Positions 58,476-64,000 of a stretch of 64,000 nucleotides of DNA are shown one piece after another. This stretch comes from Sepiola atlantica (lineage: Eukaryota; Mollusca; Cephalopoda; Sepiida; Sepiolidae): the NCBI GenBank assembly GCA_963556195.1, contig OY744544.1, positions 42,690,984-42,754,983 of the forward strand, given 5' to 3'. Positions within the stretch are counted from its first letter, which is position 1. Each line of letters opens with the position of its first letter. The notes beneath the pieces are model-generated. The model was not told the DNA's origin. It did not search any database and worked only from the letters and a program-made list of their open reading frames with translations. The translations under genes were made by a program, and so were the position numbers.

Positions 58476-58544
58476 GTAATATTACTGATAGTGGTCATAA
58501 AAGCTTTGAGATACTTCCAACCATTGGTATCCACCCCCCCCCCC

Positions 58545-58675
58545 CGCTTTCCTTTCTGTCAAATATTATCTCTCCCACCCTTTTCTATCGTTCTCCTTTT
58601 CTCTTTATTACTTACTCTCCTGCTCTCTCTCTTTCTCTCCCTCACACTTACTATCTCTCTCTCTCTTCTTAAGCC
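58545..58675. repeat. Pyrimidine-rich simple sequence
   Basis: C run followed by TTTCTCTC-type repeats. Open frames here are Leu/Ser/Pro repeats. Confidence 0.85.
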
Positions 58676-58967
58676 ATCTTATCTTAATAATAGGTAACAT
58701 TAAAATCTTGTGGTTTCCAAGTCAAAAACATTTAATGTCTCTTCATTTCATTAACAAATTCAACTTTCTCAACTTTCCAATTTAACTTTTTATCATAGAC
58801 ATTTTATTGCGTTTCACTTTAGTCCACAGTTGACCTAAATAAAGTTATTGTATGCAACTTATTCATTTTTTAAGAGAGCTGACAGACTTTACTTTTCAAT
58901 TTAGTCCACTGAGTAAATACATTAAAAAAATGGCACAAGAGACAATCTCAGGGTAGCTGCCTAATAA

Positions 58968-59484
58968 CTAAATATATATAAGTCATGTGTATATGTACAG
59001 CATTCACTCCTAAACTAATTAACCGATCGTTGTGAATTTTAAAACACTGCTGCTAGGCGTAAGGGATCCAAATGTGGGATATATTTAGTTTAATGCAAAG
59101 GGGGTAAAAAGAAGATGAAAATTCAGATATCTGTGATTTTTGAACAATTATTAGACATTAATTTTAGTTTATTACTAATATTTTAAATGTTTTTTAGGGG
59201 CAAAACCTCCCATTTTAAAATTCAAATATTTCAGATTTGCATTAAATTTGATCCATAGTGATTTGATAGAAATTAAGCAAGATTTCCTGAATTTCAATTT
59301 CTTGTTAACACCCTTAAATTTTAGACATTTTCTAGAATCAAAATCATGTAAAGGATTCTAGACATAATGTTTAGTAGCATTATATCTTGATTTTAATCTT
59401 CGTAGAGGACTTAAAAGTTGTGTAAAACTTCTGTTCAAAGAATTAATTTTACCCATTCTTGGATGCGTATTCTTTTAGTATATA
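58968..59484 (+). mobile_element. Helitron family B, near full length
   Basis: The 5' end is degenerate (ACTAAATATATATAAGTCAT, then TACAGCATTCACTCCTAAAC). The 3' end is CCCATTCTTGGATGCG, then TATTCTTTTAG and T, a weakened version of the hairpin and CTAG seen at 41735. About 515 bp, non-coding. Confidence 0.6.
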
Positions 59485-60196
59485 TGTAATCCCCTCAAGC
59501 AAATAAAATCATGCTGGACGAAACCATTTGAAGTGTTTAGAGGAAACGAGAAAGCAAATAGCAAGTACAGACAACCACCTCAGACTTAAACCCATTGTCT
59601 GAAATGAATTTGGAAAGAAATTCTCTACTTTAAATAAAAAGTCAATAGTGGGTGTTTATTTTCTTTAAGTTATCAGAAATTATAATTTATGTATGAAAAC
59701 TATTGAAGACGTCGCTGAAATATAACGGACGGCAGAGACTCCAGGTTGAGGCATTCGTGGAGAACAATCTATAAAGTAGTTATGGTCTGTTTCGAATTTG
59801 ATTACTCGAGGCATTTATTTTCTTCCCAGATGAATAACAGTTGGCATGTCTGTTTAATTCTAGCACCCAATCCTTGGCAAGTGCAGCCTACATACCTGAA
59901 ATCACATTTTGATTGATAAGTAATCCATCCATATGAATGGATCAGTGGACCTTGGGTTTACTTTCGACAGCCTCGTAACTCGCTTCTCTTATTTTGTCCT
60001 TTAGTCATCACATTTCATGAGCAATGTTTCTGATAAAGGGGGTAAAATTGCTGTTTTCTAGGTCAGAATTTATCCATCTAACATTTATCGTTGGCTAGTT
60101 TTTTACGTCGAAGTAGTATTTCTTGTTAGCTCCTTACATTAAGTGGCTTCATGCCTTGTCTGGAGCGATTTCTATTTAAAAAAAAAGATTAAATAA
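59485..60196. other. No gene recognised
   Basis: Apart from 59705-59790, which echoes bases 1-120, I see no coding, repeat or RNA signal in this stretch. Confidence 0.5.
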
Positions 60197-60791
60197 TCTA
60201 ATATATAAAGTAGAGACGATTTTTCCCCTGTACCTTCTCGGAGAATAGGAAAATAACCACATGCATCACAGGCTACTAAACTCACCATTACATTACACTT
60301 ATTCACTCGAGCGTGTTTTAGTACATTTGTTATTCTTTTTTCCGAGCTTACACTAAATATTACATTTGGCCCGCCATCCACGACTCTCCAAAAAAAACAA
60401 CTCCATATAGGTGGTAGCAAAAACTTTTCTCTCTAACAATTCTGTACTGTCACTCTACTCATCGACACCGGGAACTAATACACACAGTTTAATTTTCACA
60501 AAACACCGGTTCTTATTTATTATTAAGTTAATTGACCTATTTTCACATCTATTTTAACCCGAATGCGTGGTGCAGTCGGTAAGAAGGCAGGATTCATAAT
60601 CACCTGTTTTAGCGTTCGATCCCATTCTATTCTACCACTTTATTTTATTTTTTTAAATTTAAAACATTCGCCAACATAATAGATGGGAGTGGGTGGGGGG
60701 AGAAAAAATAGGTAATTTCCTTTTTTTTATTTGACGTCATGCAATAGGTAGTACTTTCTCCCGTGCAACGCCGGGCGATTGGTTCCGCTAG
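60197..60791 (+). mobile_element. Complete non-autonomous Helitron, family D
   Basis: Host A, then TCTAATATATAAAGTAGAGA at the 5' end. The 3' end has hairpin CCCGTGCAACGCCGGG, then CGATTGGTTCCGCTAG and host T. 595 bp. It carries a tRNA-like segment at 60559-60635. The 82-codon minus ORF is not recognised. Confidence 0.75.
60559..60635 (+). repeat. tRNA-Met-like segment inside a Helitron
   Basis: Box A TGGTGCAGTCGG, anticodon arm GATT-CAT-AATC, and box B GCGTTCGATCCC are at correct tRNA spacing. The acceptor stem does not close (AACCCGAATGC against ATTCTATTCTACC), so it is a relic or a captured SINE head, not a working tRNA gene. Confidence 0.55.
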
Positions 60792-60972
60792 TAATGAATA
60801 AAATGCTCAAGTAAATAAATTCCGATTGCCCCAGACCTGCCTGCCTCATGTGGCATTCACCCGAAATGCGTTAAACCGGCTTCCTCCAAATATCAAATTT
60901 ACCAGTCGTTTTAATATCCTGGCCAAGATAGGTGATTTTGACATCGTTAGTTTTAAGTTTTATTGGGAGGGG

Positions 60973-61066
60973 ATGGAGGCAGTCACCGTCCTCCCACATA
61001 TTCACTCATCTGGTACTGACCAGGTTCAATGTTACTTAACTTCGGTGATCTAACAAGAACTGCTGG
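60973..61066 (-). mobile_element. 5S-rRNA-derived sequence, most of the gene
   Basis: Minus-strand GTTAGATCACCGAAGTTAAG, TAACATTGAACCTGGTCAGT, ACCAGATGAGTG, then GTGGGAGGACGGTGACTGCC. It is collinear with 5S (CTGATCTCGGAAGCTAAGC, AGGGTCGGGCCTGGTTAGT, ACTTGGATGGGAGACCGCC) with an insertion of about 12 bp. It includes the box A and box C regions. The plus-strand 75-codon ORF over it is spurious. Confidence 0.65.
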
Positions 61067-61169
61067 GTCAACGTGATTTGTCATATATTGCACCAGGCAG
61101 CAGCATTTGAATTAATTTTAATATTTAATATTAGACGACTCAAATTTATGTTTCGGATGAGGATTGATA

Positions 61170-61380
61170 ATTTGGATTATTCGGACAACTGTTCTCATCT
61201 TGGATGTTATTCTCACATGTCGACTAATGTAACCCCAGATTTTCTTCTGACCTTAATTCGAAATTCCATACAGATTCCTGAGTTCGACTAGACATCCTCA
61301 AGAATGTCGGAGGTTACATCAGCTGAAACGTTGTGAGAATAACATCGAAGGTGAGAACAGTAGTCTGAAAAATCCAAATA
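61170..61380. repeat. Inverted-repeat element, full copy
   Basis: Left arm TTGGATTATTCGGACAACTG, TTCTCATCTTGGATGTTATT, CTCACATGTCGACTAATGTA, inverted on the right as TACATCAGCTGAAACGTTGT, GAGAATAACATCGAAGGTGA, GAACAGTAGTCTG. About 65-bp arms with a 75-bp spacer. Single arms elsewhere at 8341-8445 and 33250-33310. Confidence 0.7.
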
Positions 61381-61589
61381 TTCAAGTCTAATATAAAACA
61401 TTTAATAAAAGTTAAAATATTGCTGATAAAAACTAGAAAGATGAAGGCTTTTTATTTCACAACATATATATTAATTCCCTACTCCTCAGCCTCCACCCCC
61501 CGCCCGAAAACCTTTTTTGATGATGTTTCCAGCATTAAGTGTTGTCATTCACATTATTTTAATAGTAAATTCTGAACTGATTTTAACAA

Positions 61590-61776
61590 TTTTTGGCTAG
61601 GAGTAAAGTGTAGTATTCCTGTCCTCGGTCAGTGAAGGAACAGTCTTTCTAGACTGAGGCAATTTTAATTTTTGTTTACATCCAGAGTGCTTCCATTTGG
61701 AGAGCTGGATCTTTCCCAAAATAAAAACCGACCTTGTGTCTAACTCTGCCCTCATGGGAGGACAAGTAAATAGGAA
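61590..61776 (+). mobile_element. U2-headed SINE, type I, head deleted in part
   Basis: TTTTTGGCTAGGAGTAAAG, TGTAGTATTC, then directly CTGTCCTCGGTCAGTGAAGG, so the TGTTCTGATAC hairpin is missing. The body GAGAGCTGGATCTTTCCC, CCGACCTTGTGTCTAACTCT, GCCCTCATGGGAGG ends AAGTAAATAGGAAC. Confidence 0.6.
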
Positions 61777-62138
61777 CAACAAGATTCAGTTGTTATCAAA
61801 ACGTAAACGGGATTCACAATAGAGAATGTCGCTTACTGAAATGTTAACTCCACCTAACCTAATTACAACAAACCCATACTAGTTTTGTCGAGGGAGCGTT
61901 TGCCCTAAATATCAGCCTGCCGAATTCAAACAATTAAATTAATTGGTGTAATTCAAAAATGATACAGAATACAAACAAACAAATCTGGTTCATATATAAG
62001 AATTAGCTTTCATTCAAATTCAGCTGATTGATACTTCAGGGAAACAACCTTTAAGCAAAAGAATTTGGCCGTAATCAGGTTAGACACGAGGTCAGTTCTT
62101 TTCAACAAAGAATAGTTTTTATCACAATTGCCTTCCAT

Positions 62139-62634
62139 TATCATCATATTCAGTTTAACGTCCATTTTACATGCTGGCCTGTTTTGGACGGCTTTAAGAA
62201 ATTGACTTCCAAACTAACCTATCTCTGGCCAGCTCTTTATTGATCCTTCAACTCCATTTTTATCACTTCCTCCCATGTTTTCCTTGGCTTTCCCCTTAGA
62301 ACGGAACCTGCTACCTCAACTGTTTTACATCTACTCATCTATTAATCCAAGAAATCTCATCCATTCTTTCAACGTGACCATACCATCGAAGTCTACTCTT
62401 CTGCACACATTTCCCTATACTGTCCAGATCTAATCTTCCTCTGAAGTCATCAGAACTAAGCCTTTCTTTAAGACTCACATTACACATCCATCGAATCATT
62501 TGCATATCATTTCTTTCCATGCAACACATGTTCTCAACCCTCATTGGCCAGGTTTCACTTCTTTACATCATCACATTACGTACACATGCCTGATAGACTC
62601 TTCCCTTGGTCAACAATGGTAACACTCTGCTGTA
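62139..62634 (-). pseudogene. LINE RT C-terminus and 3' end
   Basis: Minus reading MRVENMCCMERNDMQMIRWM, CNVSLKERLSSDDFRGRLDL, DSIGKCVQKSRLRWYGHVER, MDEISW, the best-preserved frame of the family over this segment. The 3' UTR includes CATGTAAAATGGACGTTAAA. 5' truncated. Confidence 0.75.
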
Positions 62635-62844
62635 ATGTAAACGAATAAAACACAGCAAATAAAAAGTCAAGGTAGCATCAACTCGTCCAAAGACGAACTT
62701 GATTTTTATATTTTATGGCAAATCAACCCTTTTTAAGTCATTTGACGCTGAAACAATTCATTGTATGCTATTAACTGAACACAAGTTTCTATTTTACACA
62801 ATGCAAGGGGGGATTGGAGGTTCATACCTCTTCTGACAGTATTA

Positions 62845-62900
62845 GTGCATAAAAAGATCCTATGGGATTTGAACTCACCATAGCTAGTGGGACCTGTCAA
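62845..62900 (-). repeat. tRNA-like relic
   Basis: Minus-strand CTAGCTATGGTGAGTTCAAA, TCCCATAGG gives a box-B-like GAGTTCAAATCCC. Box A is unclear. Confidence 0.3.
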
Positions 62901-63546
62901 GTTTTTAAATTATTGCATACTAGCATGGACAACAGAATAGAAGAGGCTTTCTTTTCTCTTTTTTTCTCTACCTCACCCCCGGTTCACATTTATATACGTT
63001 AAAAATATATTGCATGTTTAAATGTCAGAACAAAAAGTACCATTTCACACCAAGGTTGATAGAAAAAAAAAATTGCTCTAGATGCCCCCACTCTGACTAA
63101 TTTTGTTCCTAGTGCCCCCCAAAAGGGTCCATATTCTGTCCGAGGCAATCCTGAAAAGTATATATAAGCTTTGTGAGTGTGTTTTGTACAGTTTATGACT
63201 TTTAGATGGACATGCACAAACAGACAACTGCCCTTCTATAATAGATAAGAATTTTTGATTATTATTTTCTTTTTACTTTTCTATTATATGAGTCATAAAT
63301 TGAAGTGTGAAACCTTTGAAAGAAAAAAAATCTTGAATTGTATCAATTTTTTTCTCTTAACACAAGAAATGTTTACAAAATGAAGTTAATTCTAATTCAA
63401 TTATACACAGCTGTTGTTTATAACTCAAAGAATTAAAAACAGATTCATATGAAAATGTGAGAGGAGATGAAACACGTGAAAGAAAATTTTCTAACGATTA
63501 TCCTTTATATATATAAGCTTCTGTAATTACATATATATATATATAT

Positions 63547-63929
63547 AGGGTGGGCAAAAATAAGGGTCCTATTTTTAAAAATTCATAACTTTTTTATTTA
63601 TTGATTTTTTTTTGATTTTTTTTTGGAATAAGTAAAGGACCCCTTCCGAAGCAAGCATGAGCCGTATTAGCCCTAAGGAACGTACCCTCATTTAGAAAAC
63701 ATTACTTTTGCTTAAAAAACTCAAAACAGTGTAAAAAACAATACTTTAGTTTTTGTAAGTTTTAAGAAGTGTTTTTCGGCTAAAATTTGTTTTGTTTATT
63801 TCAAAAAATCTCGGAAGGGTCAGTCTACACACACATAAAGTTTGGTGAGTTTAACTTTTATTTTGTGGAAGTTATTCAAATTCAAGTTATTCAAATTTAA
63901 AGATAGGACCCTTATTTTGGCCCACCCTA
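63547..63929 (-). mobile_element. TA-flanked MITE, copy 2
   Basis: Inverted relative to 53935-54320 and nearly identical along its whole length, including CCTTCCGAAGCAAGCATGAG and TTAGCCCTAAGGAACGTACC. Flanked on both sides by (AT)n within TA. The first base of the left end differs (AGGGTGGG preceded by T rather than C). Confidence 0.85.
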
Positions 63930-64000
63930 TATATATATATATATATATATATGTAATTACAGAAGCTTAACATCGGTACCGTCGATTTCAAATCCAAACA

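Noticed and set aside
60559..60635. Functional tRNA-Met gene
   Set aside because: The acceptor stem does not pair and it lies inside a Helitron.
60826..61053. 75-codon plus ORF
   Set aside because: Overlaps the 5S-derived sequence on the other strand; no motif.

Overview
The window is AT-rich, gene-poor animal DNA. It has spliced exons, many (AT)n microsatellites, decayed non-LTR retrotransposons, SINEs, Helitrons, MITEs and foldback elements. There is no bacterial, viral or organellar gene organisation. The repeat mix and the style of the LINE 3' ends suggest a mollusc, most likely a coleoid cephalopod such as Octopus. That is inference from memory of such genomes, not a database result.

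One host gene is supported, on the minus strand. I find three exons with matching splice sites and a shared phase 0: a 36-nt microexon (46317-46282), a 162-nt exon (26759-26598) and a 2,438-nt exon (3553-1116). The first two encode Gln/Glu/Lys-rich helices with the spaced L-A-x-x-L/I-Q-E pattern of CCDC50/Ymer, a ubiquitin-binding coiled-coil protein. The third encodes a huge Ser/Arg/His/Asp-rich disordered tail with 15 perfect-length 11-residue repeats. The gene's first exons should lie beyond base 64000 and its last exon before base 1. Most of the window is therefore intron of this gene.

The introns are filled by transposable elements. (1) SINE-like elements whose 5' end is the 5' domain of U2 snRNA, in two subfamilies: type I at 17.5, 36.2, 57.2 and 61.6 kb, and type II at 17.8 kb and three copies packed at 39.4-40.4 kb. 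(2) 5S-rRNA-derived elements at 24.1, 45.2 and 61.0 kb, and tRNA-like relics at 15.6, 43.6, 53.1, 60.6 and 62.9 kb. (3) Several non-autonomous Helitron families recognised by 5' TC..., a GC hairpin and 3' CTAG between host A and T; three have both ends intact (8731-9393, 36545-36744, 60197-60791). (4) Non-LTR retrotransposon 3' ends of at least five kinds. (5) A near-identical pair of TA-flanked MITEs (53.9 and 63.5 kb). (6) Long near-perfect palindromes next to (AT)n tracts (24.4, 27.6, 56.6 kb). (7) A 20-copy 91-92-bp satellite (33.9-35.8 kb).

I found no CRISPR array, operon or intact transposase/polymerase gene. The most notable observations are the U2-headed SINE family, the repeat-expanded giant exon, and the intronic palindromes that would form long double-stranded RNA in the pre-mRNA. 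Element borders were read by eye and may be off by tens of bases where stated as approximate.
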